From VRUE01 sp963844395 (lineage in GTDB: Bacteria; Actinomycetota; Thermoleophilia; Solirubrobacterales; 70-9): 64,000 nucleotides of DNA. The number at the start of each line of letters is the position of its first letter. Position 1 is the first letter of the stretch. Location: contig CAWJNX010000001.1 in the NCBI GenBank assembly GCA_963844395.1, forward strand, positions 876,436 to 940,435, given 5' to 3'. The position numbers and the translations under genes are program-made. The notes beneath the pieces were generated by a model. That model did no database searches and was not told the DNA's origin. It was given only the letters and a program-made list of their open reading frames with translations. Positions 41,838 through 51,197 of the stretch are shown piece after piece.

Positions 41838-42698
41838 TCAATTCTTCGGCTTGCGCTCCTCGGCGAGCGGGTCGCCGCCCGCGCCGGCGATCGCTTCGGG
41901 TGGCCACGGCCCCGCCCAGTTATCGCGGGCGCCGTCGATCGTGATCGTCGTGCCGGAGAAGAAGTCGCCGGCGGGCGAGGCGAGGTAGGCAACCAGCCAC
42001 GCCATCTCCTCGGCGCGGCCGGCGCGGCCGACCGGGATCGAGCGCTCCAGGTTGTCGACGACCACCTGCGGATACTTGGTCAGCAGCGTCTCGGTCGCGA
42101 ACTGGCCGGCGGCCAGGGCGCAGGTCTTGATCCCGAACCGCGCCCACTCCACCGCCAGCGTCCGCATCATGTTCTCGACCGCGGCGCGGGCCGCGCCCGA
42201 GTGGACCATCCCCGGCATGCCGTTGTGAGGCGAGAGCGTCACGCTCAGCACCTTGCCGCCGCCCTGGGGAATGAAGGCCTTGGTCGCCGCCGCGTGGGTC
42301 ATCAGCCAGGTCCCCTGCACGTTCAGCTCGACCACGGTGCGGAAGCCTTTCGGCGTGATCGCCTCGGCCGGGACTGAGGAACTGCCCGCCGGCGTTGTTG
42401 ACGAGGGTGTCGAGGCGGCCGTGGCGCTCCAGCAGCCCGTCGATCAGCCGCTCTACCGCCTCCTCGTCGCGGATGTCTAGCCGTCTCGTGCTCGAAGGAC
42501 CCGGGCAGTTCCGCGGCAAGATCGGCGGTCTCGGCCAGCGGCTCCTCGCGGCGGCCGCAGCCGACCACGGCGGCGCCGAGCCTGACCAGCTCCAGCGCCG
42601 TCTCCCTGCCGAGGCCGCTGCCGGCGCCGGAGACCAGGCAGACCTGCCCGTCGAGCAGGCCGTCCCTGAAGATGCGCGAATCGCGAGCTCTCAGCCAT
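41838..42698 (-). pseudogene. Short-chain dehydrogenase with three frame breaks
   Basis: Joined pieces give one SDR of about 286 residues. The start is MAESSRFAH at 42698, then in a second frame GLLDGQVCLVSGAGSGLGRE with the cofactor loop. A third frame has LDIRDEEAVERLIDGLLERH and LDTLVNNAGGQFLS, and a fourth has VELNVQGTWLMTHAAATKAF to the end ERKPKN. The frame changes lie near 42670, 42478 and 42381. The usual catalytic Tyr-x-x-x-Lys is not seen as such: VTLSPHNGMPGMVHSGAARA occupies its place, as in SDR forms with altered active sites. Three breaks in a row may be consensus errors or true decay. Confidence 0.7.
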
Positions 42699-42745
42699 CG
42701 GCCGCAGCCTATAGCTGACCTCGACCCGGGTAATGTGACCGCGGG

Positions 42746-43657
42746 ATGAAGGTTCACGTGGAGGCAAATCCGCTGCACGAGCCGCTTGCCGGCGGCACGC
42801 CGGGGGCCACGGTCAGCGTCGAACCGATCGTCGCCGGCCAGGCCAACTGGTCGCGCTCGATGATGGAAAGCCCAGGCGGTCGTTTCCTGACCCTGAAGCT
42901 GCTGCGCGCCCTGCTCAGCGGCCAGCCGCAGATGACGGTCCCATGCCCCGCCTTCCTGGTCCGTCACCCGAGCGCCGGTGCGATCCTCGTCGATACTGGG
43001 CTGCACCCGTCGATCGCCACCGACGGCGAAGAGAACTTCGGCCGGCTGGGCGCCCGCTTCGGTAAACCGATGCTCGGGGCCGGCGCCGACGTGCCGGCGC
43101 AGCTGCGGCAACGCGGCCTCGACCCGGGCGAGATCCCGATCGTCGTCATGACCCACCTCCACATGGACCACAGCTCGGCGATCTCCGAGTTCCCCAACTC
43201 GACCTTCGTCGTCAGCGAGGTCGAGTGGAAGGCCGCCACCGCTGGCTCAAGCCCACGCCTCAACGGCTACCGCCGCGCCCACTTCGACTACGCCTTCGAC
43301 TACCGGACGATCGACTTCGACCGCGGCGGCATCGACTCCTACGCGACCTTCGGGCGCAGCTTCGATCTCTTCGGCGACGGCTCGCTGCGCCTCGCCTACA
43401 CGCCCGGCCACAGCGCCGGGCACATGTCTGTGGTCGCCCACCTGAAGGAGCGGGACTTCGTGATCGGCGGCGACGCCGTCTACACCGCCGGCCAGCTAGA
43501 GGGCACCGCGCCGCTTGCGCCGCGCCCCTATGACGCCCACAACTACCGGCGCTCGCTGCAGGAGCTGAAGCTGTTCAAGCGCGAGTTCCCGGACGCGATC
43601 GTCACGCCCGGGCATGATCCGAGCTTCTACGAGAAGCTCGACGCCCGTTACGAGTAA
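42746..43657 (+). CDS. Metallo-beta-lactamase fold hydrolase, lactonase-like
   Basis: The 303-residue protein has the metal-binding motif HxHxDH in VVMTHLHMDHSSAISEFPNS, a further His in AYTPGHSAGHMSVV, an Asp in VIGGDAVYTAGQLEG and a late His in TPGHDPSFYEKL. The layout matches the N-acyl-homoserine-lactonase-type branch. The real substrate could be any lactone or ester. Its 3' end overlaps the convergent acyltransferase gene by 56 bp. Confidence 0.87.
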   Translation: MKVHVEANPLHEPLAGGTPGATVSVEPIVAGQANWSRSMMESPGGRFLTLKLLRALLSGQPQMTVPCPAFLVRHPSAGAILVDTGLHPSIATDGEENFGRLGARFGKPMLGAGADVPAQLRQRGLDPGEIPIVVMTHLHMDHSSAISEFPNSTFVVSEVEWKAATAGSSPRLNGYRRAHFDYAFDYRTIDFDRGGIDSYATFGRSFDLFGDGSLRLAYTPGHSAGHMSVVAHLKERDFVIGGDAVYTAGQLEGTAPLAPRPYDAHNYRRSLQELKLFKREFPDAIVTPGHDPSFYEKLDARYE

Positions 43658-44345
43658 CCAGCCCGCCATACATCTCGCGGACCTTGCCGAAGACCTCGGT
43701 CGCGACCTCGAGCTGACGCTCCCGGCTCGGCGCCTGCTCGGTCGGGAAAGAGAGCGGCTCGCCGAACTGGACGGTCACCTTGGGGAAGCGGAACCGCTTC
43801 CAACGCCGTACGCCGGCGGAGCCGTGGATCGCGACCGGGACGACCGGCGCCCCCGATTCCAGCGCCAGCTGGCCTACCCCGCGTTTCGGCTCGCCCAGCT
43901 CGCCGCTGCGCGACCGGCCCCCCTCGGTGTAGATCAGGAGCATTTCGCCCCGGTCGAGGATCGTGAAGGCGGTCTTGAAAGCCTCATCGTCGTTGTGGCC
44001 GCGACGAATCGGGAAGACGCCGCCGTGCTTGTAGATGTAGGTCAGGACCGGCGGGCCGAAGAGCTGCGACTTCGCCATAAAGCGGACCTGGCGGCGCAGG
44101 TAGACGCCGGTGAAGAAGTGGTCCATCTGGCTGAAGTGATTGGGGGCGAGGATCAGCGATCCCGTCTTCGGCACGTTCTCGACCCCGACAGCGCGGGTCC
44201 GGTAGAGCAGCAGGCAGATCGGCGTGACGATCGCCCGCACCAGCGGGTAGGTCCAGCCGACGCCCTTGCGGGCCCTGGCGTGGAACTGGTCGAAGTACTC
44301 CGCGGGGCGGTCGTCTTTGTAGACCTGTGGCTTGAGATCGGACAT
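43602..44345 (-). CDS. plsC: 1-acylglycerol-3-phosphate acyltransferase (PlsC-like)
   Basis: The 247-residue enzyme adds a second acyl chain in phospholipid synthesis. The NHxxxxD motif is in ILAPNHFSQMDHFFTGVYLR, and the substrate-binding EGGRSR and VPVAIHG motifs follow (LLIYTEGGRSRSGELGEPKR). A hydrophobic stretch (YPLVRAIVTPICLLLY) at residues 33-48 tethers it to the membrane. The last 20 residues overlap the lactonase gene on the other strand. Confidence 0.88.
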   Translation of the reverse strand: MSDLKPQVYKDDRPAEYFDQFHARARKGVGWTYPLVRAIVTPICLLLYRTRAVGVENVPKTGSLILAPNHFSQMDHFFTGVYLRRQVRFMAKSQLFGPPVLTYIYKHGGVFPIRRGHNDDEAFKTAFTILDRGEMLLIYTEGGRSRSGELGEPKRGVGQLALESGAPVVPVAIHGSAGVRRWKRFRFPKVTVQFGEPLSFPTEQAPSRERQLEVATEVFGKVREMYGGLVTRNGRRASRRSSDHARA

Positions 44346-44398
44346 GGCGGAGAGCCGGAAGAGGCCGCTGTGCTGTGCGTACCCCTACCGGTTGGGCG

Positions 44399-45892
44399 CT
44401 ACTGCGTCGCGAGGACCGCCGGCCGGATAAGCGCCGGGTCAGACCGCCCAGCCACGCGAGCCCGGTCGAGCGCCCGGTGCCACTCGGCGAGCAGCGATTC
44501 GCGATCGTCCTCGCTCATCCGCGGCTCGTAACGGGCGGCCTCGCGCCACATCTCGCGGACTCCCTCGGCACTCCAGCGTCCAGTCGCGATCCCGGCCAGG
44601 TAGGCGGCGCCGAGCGCCGTCGTCTCGGCGATCTCGGGCACGACCACCGGGGCGCCGAGGACATCCGCCTGGAACTGCATCAGCCAGCCGTTGACGACCG
44701 CGCCGCCGTCGGCCTTCAGCACCTCGAGTGGCTTGCCGGAGGCGGCCTCCTCGGCGCGCACCGCGTCAACCGTCTGGTAGGCGATCGCCTCCAGCGCCGC
44801 GCGCGCCAGATGAGCGCGGCCGCTGCCGCGGGTGAGGCCGACGATCGTGCCGCGTGCGTAGGGATCCCAGTGGGGCGAGCCGAGCCCGGTCAGCGCCGGG
44901 ACGAAGTAGACGCCGTCGTTGCCCTCCAGCGATGCTGCCAGCGCCTCCGTCTCGGCCGCCTCGTCGATTACACCCGAGTCCGTCGCGCAGCCACTGCACG
45001 GCGGCGCCGGTGACGAAGATCGACGCCTCGAGTGCGTAGGCCGTCTCCTCCCGCGGCGCGCAGGCGACCGTCGTCAGCAGCCCCTCGCGCGGGCTCGGGG
45101 GCATCGCGCGCCGGTGTTGAGAAGGACGAAGCTGCCGGTCCCGTAGGTGTTCTTGCGCCTCGCCGGGCCGCTGGCAGGCCTGGCCGAACAGGGCCGCCTG
45201 CTGATCGCCGGCGATCCCCGCCACCGGCACCTCGCCGCCGAACTCGGAGGTCGTGCCGTAGACGTGAGCCGAGGGCAGCGGCTCGGGCAGCCGCGCCGGA
45301 TCGACGCCGAGCAGATCGCACAGCTCCCCGTCCCAGGCCAAGCGGCGGATGTCGAACAGCATCGTCCGCGAGGCATTCGTGTAGTCGGTCGCGTGACGGC
45401 CGGTCAGCTTGAAGACCAGCCAGGAGTCGACCGTGCCGAAGACGGCTCGTTCGGCGCCTTCGACGTTGCGCAACAGCCACTCGATCTTGGTGCCGGAGAA
45501 GTAGGGGTCGAGGACAAGGCCGGTCCGCTCTCGCACCAGCTCCTCGTGGCCTTCCGCCCGCAGCTCGTCGCAGCGCTCGGCCGTGCGACGGTCCTGCCAG
45601 ACCAGCGCCCGATGCAGCGGCTCACCACTCGCCGGATCCCAGGCGACCACGGTCTCGCGCTGGTTGGTGATGCCGATCGCCTCCAGCTCCGCTCCCCGAT
45701 CCCGGCGTCGGCGAGCGCCTCCGCCCCGACCCGCCGCGTCGTCTCCCAGATCTCGGCCGCGTCGTGCTCGACCCAGCCCGGCCGGGGGAAGTGCTGCTCG
45801 AACTCCGAGTAGGCCCGCCCCGTCACCCGGCCCTCGCCGTCGAAGACAAGGCAGGTCGTCCCGGTCGTCCCCTGGTCGATCGCGAGGATCAC
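44399..45892 (-). pseudogene. glpK: Glycerol kinase with four frame breaks
   Basis: Pieces read through four single-base changes (near 45693, 45156, 45107 and 44972) make one FGGY-family kinase of about 496 residues. They give MILAIDQGTTGTTCLVFDGE at the start, GITNQRETVVAWDPASGEPL, the GIAGDQQAALFGQACQ region, KNTYGTGSFVLLNTG, and the late ADGGAVVNGWLMQFQADVLG with VPEIAETTALGAAYLAG. These are the glycerol kinase ATP- and glycerol-site signatures. All pieces are well conserved, so consensus errors are likely, but in the sequence as given the gene is not functional. Start GTG. Confidence 0.8.
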
Positions 45893-45963
45893 GGTTGTCC
45901 CAGCACGGCAGCGGGTGTACGGTCGATATCGGGCAGGGCCCAGACCCTATGGAAGGAGCCACC

Positions 45964-46326
45964 ATGGCAGCAGCAGAGGTCAAGAACTTCGATTCCCCAG
46001 ACGAGGTCCGCCAGTTCGAGGGCAAAGGCCAGGCTGAGGTGGTCGAACTCGCCGGCCACCCGGTCGGCAAAGGAACGTTCGAGCCAGGCTGGAAATGGTC
46101 GGAGAACGTGAAGCCGATCGCCGGCACCGACTCCTGCCAGGTCGCCCATTTCGCCTATGTGCTGTCCGGCAGCATGCGCGTCTACATGGACGACGGCTCG
46201 GAGGTCGAGGTCAACGCCGGCGACGTCATGGCGATCCCACCCGGCCACGATGCCGAAGTTTCCGGCTCCGAACCCTGCGTGATGGTCGACTTCGGGGAGA
46301 TCGGCGAGTACGCGAAGCGCAGCTGA
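45964..46326 (+). CDS. Cupin domain protein
   Basis: The 120-residue protein is one cupin barrel: GKGTFEPGWKWSENVKPIAG, then FAYVLSGSMRVYMDDGSEVE and AGDVMAIPPGHDAEVSGSEP. Of the metal ligands only a subset is clear (His in PGHDAEV), so a ligand-binding rather than enzymatic role is possible. A GGAAGGAG ribosome site precedes the ATG. It is divergent from glpK. Confidence 0.83.
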   Translation: MAAAEVKNFDSPDEVRQFEGKGQAEVVELAGHPVGKGTFEPGWKWSENVKPIAGTDSCQVAHFAYVLSGSMRVYMDDGSEVEVNAGDVMAIPPGHDAEVSGSEPCVMVDFGEIGEYAKRS

Positions 46327-46329
46327 GGC

Positions 46330-47031
46330 TCAGCCGGACCGACGACGAGACAAGTAAGCGCGGGCAAAGTCGCTGAGCTGGCGGGCGCGGTGGGCGAAAC
46401 CGGCAAGGCTGCGCCCGGTGGCGCGGTGGAAGAGGTCGAGCTCGTACTCGCGCAGGCGGTAGCCGGCGCGAACCGCGTTGACGGTCATCCCCATCTCCAT
46501 CCCGTAGCCGCGGGCGAAAGGCAGCGTCGCCCGCAGCACCTCGATCCGCATCGCGCGCTGGCCTGAGATCGGGGCGGTCGCCTGAAAGCCGCAGAGGCGG
46601 CGGATCGCCCAGGCGGCGAAACCGAGCGCGAGGCCGAAGCCGCCGCCGACGCGACGGCTGAACGAAGCGATTGCGAGGTCGCACTCGTCCCGCTCGACCG
46701 CCTCGACCAGCGGCACGAGCGCGGCGGCCGAGGTACCGAGGTCGCCGTCGCAGAGCAGCACCAGTCGCGGCGCCGGCTCGGCACTGAGCGCCGCTTCAGC
46801 GGCCGCGGTGACGTTTGCCCCCTTGCCGTGCGGGCGGCCGCGGCTGACGACCTGGGCGCCCGCCGCGAGCGCGACCTCAGCCGTGCCGTCGGCCGAAGCG
46901 TCGTCGGCAACCCAGAGCGCCGCCTCGGGCAGCGCCCGGCGCAGCGCCGCGATCGTCGCGCCGATCCGGTCCGCCTCGTTCCGCGCGGCAATGAGGATCG
47001 TCAGTTTCTCGCTATAGCGATCGGCAGGCAC
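46330..47031 (-). CDS. Family 2 glycosyltransferase
   Basis: The 233-residue enzyme has the GT-A fold: LTILIAARNEADRIGATIAA, the DD pair in LWVADDASADGTAEVA, the DXD-like LCDGDLGTSAAALVPL and a late GYGMEMGMTVNAVRAGYRL. It has no membrane segment apart from a weak hydrophobic stretch (GFGLALGFAAWAIRRL). It probably uses a nucleotide sugar and a lipid or polyprenyl acceptor. A conserved palindrome (47053-47102) lies 22 bp before the start. Confidence 0.85.
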   Translation of the reverse strand: MPADRYSEKLTILIAARNEADRIGATIAALRRALPEAALWVADDASADGTAEVALAAGAQVVSRGRPHGKGANVTAAAEAALSAEPAPRLVLLCDGDLGTSAAALVPLVEAVERDECDLAIASFSRRVGGGFGLALGFAAWAIRRLCGFQATAPISGQRAMRIEVLRATLPFARGYGMEMGMTVNAVRAGYRLREYELDLFHRATGRSLAGFAHRARQLSDFARAYLSRRRSG

Positions 47032-47052
47032 GTCCGGGCATTCTCCCTGGGA

Positions 47053-47102
47053 GACGTGCCGCGAGCTGAGTACCCATATGGTCCTCTAACTCGCGGCACG
47101 TC
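47053..47102. repeat. Palindrome in a divergent promoter region, copy 1
   Basis: Arms GACGTGCCGCGAG at 47053-47065 and its complement at 47090-47102 (13 bp perfect) enclose the loop core AGTACCCATATGGTCCT. A longer-armed copy is at 60535-60588. Both lie between divergent genes. Confidence 0.75.
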
Positions 47103-47141
47103 TGCGAAGGCACCGATGGGGCAGATATTCTCCGCCGCCAC

Positions 47142-47354
47142 ATGGCGGAGATCGAGGCGCACATCACGGGCAACGTCTGGAAAATCGAGGTCGCAGTCGG
47201 CGACCAGGTGGCGGAGGGCGACACGGTCGTCATCCTCGAGTCGATGAAGATGGAGATCCCGGTCGAGGCCGAGGACGACGGCACCGTGAAGGAGATCCGC
47301 TGCGAGGAGGGCCAGTCGGTCAGCGAAGGCGACGTCCTCGTAGTGCTGGAGTGA
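47142..47354 (+). CDS. Biotin/lipoyl attachment carrier protein
   Basis: The 70-residue protein is a free-standing biotinyl carrier domain. The biotinylated lysine is in the invariant VVILESMKMEIPVEAEDDG motif. It would carry CO2 for an acyl-CoA carboxylase; the carboxyltransferase at 22946-24568 is a possible partner, as are genes outside the window. The stop overlaps the next gene's GTG (GTGA). Confidence 0.92.
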   Translation: MAEIEAHITGNVWKIEVAVGDQVAEGDTVVILESMKMEIPVEAEDDGTVKEIRCEEGQSVSEGDVLVVLE

Positions 47355-48157
47355 ACGAGCGGCTCGCCGGCGGCAAGCTCCTCCTCGACTCCCCCGCCGA
47401 GGCGGTCGCCCGCATTCGGATCTCCAACCCGGAGCGGCGCAACGCCCTCGACCACGAGATCCTCGACGCCCTCGCCGAGACCCTGCCGCAGCTCGACCGT
47501 GGCATCGAGACCCGCTGCGTCCTGATCACCGGCGCGCCACCGGTCTTCTCGGCTGGCTACGACATCGCCTCGATCCCGGCCGACAGCTTCGAGCGCGACG
47601 CCGAGGCGCTCGTCGCCCATCCCTTCCATGCAGCAATGGAGGCCCTGGCCTCCCATCCCTGGCCGACCGTGGCGGCGATCAACGGCCACTGCCTCGGTGG
47701 CGGGCTGGAGCTGGCGATCACCTGCGACCTGCGGATCTGCGCCATCGGGTCGAAGCTGGGGATGCCGCCCGCCAAGCTCGGCCTCGTCTACGGCCACACC
47801 GGCCTGCGCAAGTTCCTCGACACGGTCGGCCTGGCGCGGACCAAGGAGTTGTTCCTGACCGGACGCAACTTCGAGGCACGACGGGCCGCTGAGATCGGCC
47901 TGGTCCACGAGGTGGTCGACGAGGAGAGCCTCGAGGACACCGCGGTCGAGCTGGCGGCGTCGATCGCCGCCAACGCACCGCTCTCGATGCGCGGCAACAA
48001 GCGGGCGATCGAAGTGCTGAGGCAGAACCCGACCCTGAGCGAGAAGCAAGAGCGGGAGCTGATCGCCCTGCGCGAGGCCTGCTTCGCCTCCGAAGACCTG
48101 CGCGAAGGCATCGTCGCCTTCGGCGAGAAGCGCAAGCCTCGCTGGCAGGGACGATGA
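47351..48157 (+). CDS. Enoyl-CoA hydratase/isomerase family protein
   Basis: The 268-residue crotonase-fold protein has the oxyanion-hole sequences VFSAGYDIASIPAD and NGHCLGGGLELAITCDLRIC and the downstream region MPPAKLGLVYGHTGLRKFLD. The position of the first hydratase Glu is taken by another residue (KLGMPPAKLGLVY), so an isomerase or decarboxylase activity is as likely as hydration. It is coupled to the biotinyl carrier gene by GTGA. Confidence 0.88.
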   Translation: MNERLAGGKLLLDSPAEAVARIRISNPERRNALDHEILDALAETLPQLDRGIETRCVLITGAPPVFSAGYDIASIPADSFERDAEALVAHPFHAAMEALASHPWPTVAAINGHCLGGGLELAITCDLRICAIGSKLGMPPAKLGLVYGHTGLRKFLDTVGLARTKELFLTGRNFEARRAAEIGLVHEVVDEESLEDTAVELAASIAANAPLSMRGNKRAIEVLRQNPTLSEKQERELIALREACFASEDLREGIVAFGEKRKPRWQGR

Positions 48158-48203
48158 GGCGCGGACATTCCTCCGCGGCGCAGGTCTGGGAAGAGCGACC
48201 GGC

Positions 48204-48839
48204 ATGAGCGCCGCGGCGCGCAGGACGCTCGCAGCCGCCGACCCGACGATGGCGGCGCTGATCGAGCGGGTCGGCAAGATTGACATCGCGACGCGGCTGA
48301 GCCGCCGCAGCGAGGAGCGGCCTGCCGACGCCTACGGCGCCCTGCTTCGGGCAATCGTCGGCCAGCAGCTCTCGACCAAAGCGGCGCGCACCATCTACGG
48401 GCGGGTCTGCGGGCTGTTCGGCGGTTCCACCCCTTCGCCCGAGCAGCTGCTCGAAGCGAACGAGGAGGACCTACGCGGCTGCGGCCTCTCCGGCCGCAAG
48501 GCCGAATACATCCGCGACCTCGCCACCCACGTGGTGAAGGGCGAGCTGGAGGTGGACCGCCTCGGCGATCTTCCCGACGAGGAGGTCATCGCCGAGATCG
48601 TCGCCGTGCGCGGCCTCGGCCAGTGGACCGCCGAGATGTTTCTGATCTTCCACCTGGAACGACCCGACGTCCTCTCCGGCGGCGACCTCGGCATCCGCAA
48701 AGCGGTGCAGATCGAGTACGGGCTCCACGAGATGCCTGCGCCGCTGCGAGTGCTGGAGATCGGCGAGGCGTGGCGCCCCCACCGCAGCCTCGCCTCGCTC
48801 TACCTCTGGGAGTCGCTCGCCGCGGTGCCGGGCGCGTAG
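48204..48839 (+). CDS. DNA-3-methyladenine glycosylase, AlkA-like
   Basis: The 211-residue protein is a helix-hairpin-helix-GPD base-excision glycosylase. The hairpin and catalytic Asp are in VRGLGQWTAEMFLIFHLERP followed by DVLSGGDLGIRKAVQ; AIVGQQLSTKAARTIYGRVC is the typical earlier helix. It removes alkylated purines from DNA. Its 3' end overlaps the convergent glycoside hydrolase gene by 40 bp. Confidence 0.9.
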   Translation: MSAAARRTLAAADPTMAALIERVGKIDIATRLSRRSEERPADAYGALLRAIVGQQLSTKAARTIYGRVCGLFGGSTPSPEQLLEANEEDLRGCGLSGRKAEYIRDLATHVVKGELEVDRLGDLPDEEVIAEIVAVRGLGQWTAEMFLIFHLERPDVLSGGDLGIRKAVQIEYGLHEMPAPLRVLEIGEAWRPHRSLASLYLWESLAAVPGA

Positions 48840-49984
48840 CGACTGCGAAGCCGCAGCACGCGGGCGACCGACAGCTCGGAGGCGGCACGGTCGAGTCGGC
48901 CGCTTCGCAGGCTCCGCGCCAGGGCTCGCCGGGCGCGAGCGGCGGGATCAACGCCGGTGTAGAGCAGGAGGTCGGCACCGGCACGGGCAGCTGCAATGCC
49001 GGCCGCGGTGGGATCTCCGACGCTGAGCGTCGAGATCGTGTCGAGCGCATCGGTGATCGCCACGCCCTCGAAGCCGAGCCGGTCGCGCAGCTCGCCGCTC
49101 GCGATCGACGGCGCGAAAGCAGCCGGCCTCGATGAGAAGGCGGGGTAGATGGCCGCGCTCAGCATCACCATCTCCCCACCGGCTGCGAAGAAGCGCCGAT
49201 AGGGCGCCATGTTGACTCGCCGCAGGACCCGCTTGGAGAGCAGGATGCGCTCGACTTCGGTGTCGGTGTTGCCGCTCACCGCGCCGAGCCCGGGGAAGTG
49301 CTTCGCGACCGCCGCGACACCGGCTCGCTGCATCGCCGCGGCGAAGGGCACGGCGCCGGCGGCGACCCGGCCCGGGCTGCCGCCCCACTCCCGTTCGGTT
49401 TCCGCGATGGCGCTGCCCGGACGAGCGACGTCGAGCACCGGCGCAAGGTTGACGCTGACCCCGACGTCGCGCAGGTTGCGCGCCGTCAACCGCCCCTGGC
49501 GGCTGCTGTAGGCGGCGCCGCGAGCGCTCATCGCGCGTGCCGAGACGGCGGGGGCGCCGTCGATCCGCTTCACCAAGCCGCCCTCCTGGTCGGTCAGGAT
49601 CAGCAGCGGATCTTGCAGGCCACGTGGGCGAGGAATCGCCTGTAGGCCGCGGATCAAGCGACGGCCGGCGCCGCGGGAAGGGAAGTTGTTGGCGTAAAGG
49701 ACAACGCCAGCGGCGCCGCCCGCGCCGATCAGGCGCCGCAGCGAGGCCGGCACCACCGTTCCCTCGAGGCCGACCACGATGCGCTGGCCCGCGAGCCGTT
49801 CGGGCGACAGCCCTTCGGCCGTGCTGAGCCACGCCTCCGAGACCGGCGCCTGCGCATCGGCCGGGTCGGAGTCCGATCCCCGCGGGCCGTCGCCGAACGC
49901 GGCGCCAAGGGCAAAGGCCGCCGCCGCCAGGGCACAGACGACCGCCACGGCCAGGCGCCGCCTTCTTCTCGTCGCCGGGTTCAC
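48800..49984 (-). CDS. Glycoside hydrolase family 3, NagZ-like
   Basis: The 394-residue enzyme has an N-terminal basic-hydrophobic segment (RRRRRLAVAVVCALAAAAFA) that anchors or exports it. The family 3 domain shows ILTDQEGGLVKRIDGAPAVS, the His-containing VAAVAKHFPGLGAVSGNTDT and the nucleophile Asp in GVAITDALDTISTL. The KHFPG-x-G sequence and length fit beta-N-acetylhexosaminidases that trim cell-wall sugars. The GTG at 49984 is preferred because the frame's first start (50062) overlaps bioB. It converges with the AlkA-like gene. Confidence 0.85.
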   Translation of the reverse strand: MNPATRRRRRLAVAVVCALAAAAFALGAAFGDGPRGSDSDPADAQAPVSEAWLSTAEGLSPERLAGQRIVVGLEGTVVPASLRRLIGAGGAAGVVLYANNFPSRGAGRRLIRGLQAIPRPRGLQDPLLILTDQEGGLVKRIDGAPAVSARAMSARGAAYSSRQGRLTARNLRDVGVSVNLAPVLDVARPGSAIAETEREWGGSPGRVAAGAVPFAAAMQRAGVAAVAKHFPGLGAVSGNTDTEVERILLSKRVLRRVNMAPYRRFFAAGGEMVMLSAAIYPAFSSRPAAFAPSIASGELRDRLGFEGVAITDALDTISTLSVGDPTAAGIAAARAGADLLLYTGVDPAARARRALARSLRSGRLDRAASELSVARVLRLRSRYAPGTAASDSQR

Positions 49985-50060
49985 CGGCAGCGATCTTATG
50001 AGCGGGCCGGCCGCGCGTTGCCTCTCAGCCCGTCCGCGCCGGTTCCTAGCCTTGCGCCGC

Positions 50061-51197
50061 ATGTCTTCCCTGATCTCGTTCGACGAAGCCCTCGCGCTGG
50101 GCGAGCTGAGCGATCACGAGGAGATCGGCGATCTGGTCGAGCGCGCCTGGGAGGTGCGCCGCGAGAACTTCGGCGACTCGACCGACATGTGCTCGTTGGT
50201 CAACGCCAAGTCGGGCGGCTGCGCCGAGGACTGTGGCTTCTGCGCCCAGTCGCGCTACGCCGAGGCGGACACGCCGATGCACGCGATGATGGAGCCCGAG
50301 CAGATTCTCGAGCACGCCAGGGCGGCGGAGGCCGCGGGGGCGCACCGCTTCTGCATGGTGACCCAGGGCCAGGGCCTCTCGAAGCGGGATTTCAAGAAGA
50401 TCCTCGAGGGCGCCGAACTGGTCTCCGAGCACACCAACCTGAAGCGCTGCGCCTCGATCGGCCACATGTCGGGTGAACGAGCCAAGCAGCTGCGCGAGGC
50501 GGGGATCCAGCGCGTCCACCACAACGTCGAGTCGGCCCGCTCCTACTATCCCGAGGTCTCGACCACGGTCCGCTACGAGGGCCGGGTACGGACGATCGAG
50601 GCGGTCAAGGAGGCGGGCCTGGAGACCTGCGTCGGCGGCATCCTCAACCTGGGCGAGTCGCCGCGGCAGCGGGTCGAGATGGCCTTCGAGCTGTCGGAGC
50701 TGGAGCCCACGTCGGTGCCGATCAACCTGCTCAACCCCCGCGATGGGACGAAGTTCGGCGACCGCCCGCTGATGGACCCCTGGGAGGTCGTCAAGTGGGT
50801 GGCGATCTTCCGGCTGATCATCCCGGGGGCGCTGTTCCGCCTCTGTGGCGGCCGGGTCGAGAACCTCGGCGAGCTGCAACCTCTGGCCGTCAAGGCCGGG
50901 CTGAACGGGGTGATGATGGGCAACTTCCTGACCACGCTGGGCGCCGAGCCGGAGGACGACCGGGCGATGTTCGAGGAGCTGGGGTTGAACGTGGCGCGCC
51001 AGCCCGACAACGGCGCCAACCCGCGACCCGACAACCGCTCCGGCTGGCTCGACGGCGAGACCCCGGCGACCCCGATCGACGAGCTGATCGACCGCCAGGA
51101 CGAAGCCGACTTCTGGGATCCCTCGACCCAGCTACGGGTCGTCAAGAAGGCGAAGAAGCCTCCGCCGTATCCCGAAATTCCCTCGCAGGCGGCATGA
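50061..51197 (+). CDS. bioB: Biotin synthase
   Basis: The 378-residue radical-SAM enzyme inserts sulfur into dethiobiotin. The CxxxCxxC cluster site is GGCAEDCGFCAQSRYAEADT. The second cluster's ligands lie in KRCASIGHMSGERAKQLREA and ETCVGGILNLGESPRQR, and the family ending region GGRVENLGELQPLAVKAGLN is present. A C-terminal extension of about 40 residues, rich in Asp, Pro and Lys, follows. Its stop overlaps the bioF start (ATGA), giving a bioB-bioF-bioD operon. Confidence 0.95.
   Translation: MSSLISFDEALALGELSDHEEIGDLVERAWEVRRENFGDSTDMCSLVNAKSGGCAEDCGFCAQSRYAEADTPMHAMMEPEQILEHARAAEAAGAHRFCMVTQGQGLSKRDFKKILEGAELVSEHTNLKRCASIGHMSGERAKQLREAGIQRVHHNVESARSYYPEVSTTVRYEGRVRTIEAVKEAGLETCVGGILNLGESPRQRVEMAFELSELEPTSVPINLLNPRDGTKFGDRPLMDPWEVVKWVAIFRLIIPGALFRLCGGRVENLGELQPLAVKAGLNGVMMGNFLTTLGAEPEDDRAMFEELGLNVARQPDNGANPRPDNRSGWLDGETPATPIDELIDRQDEADFWDPSTQLRVVKKAKKPPPYPEIPSQAA

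Noticed and set aside
44766..46127. A single 453-codon frame as the glycerol kinase gene
   Set aside because: Its first 145 codons run through the divergent cupin gene in a shadow frame; only the middle part belongs to the kinase, whose real start is the GTG at 45892 in another frame.
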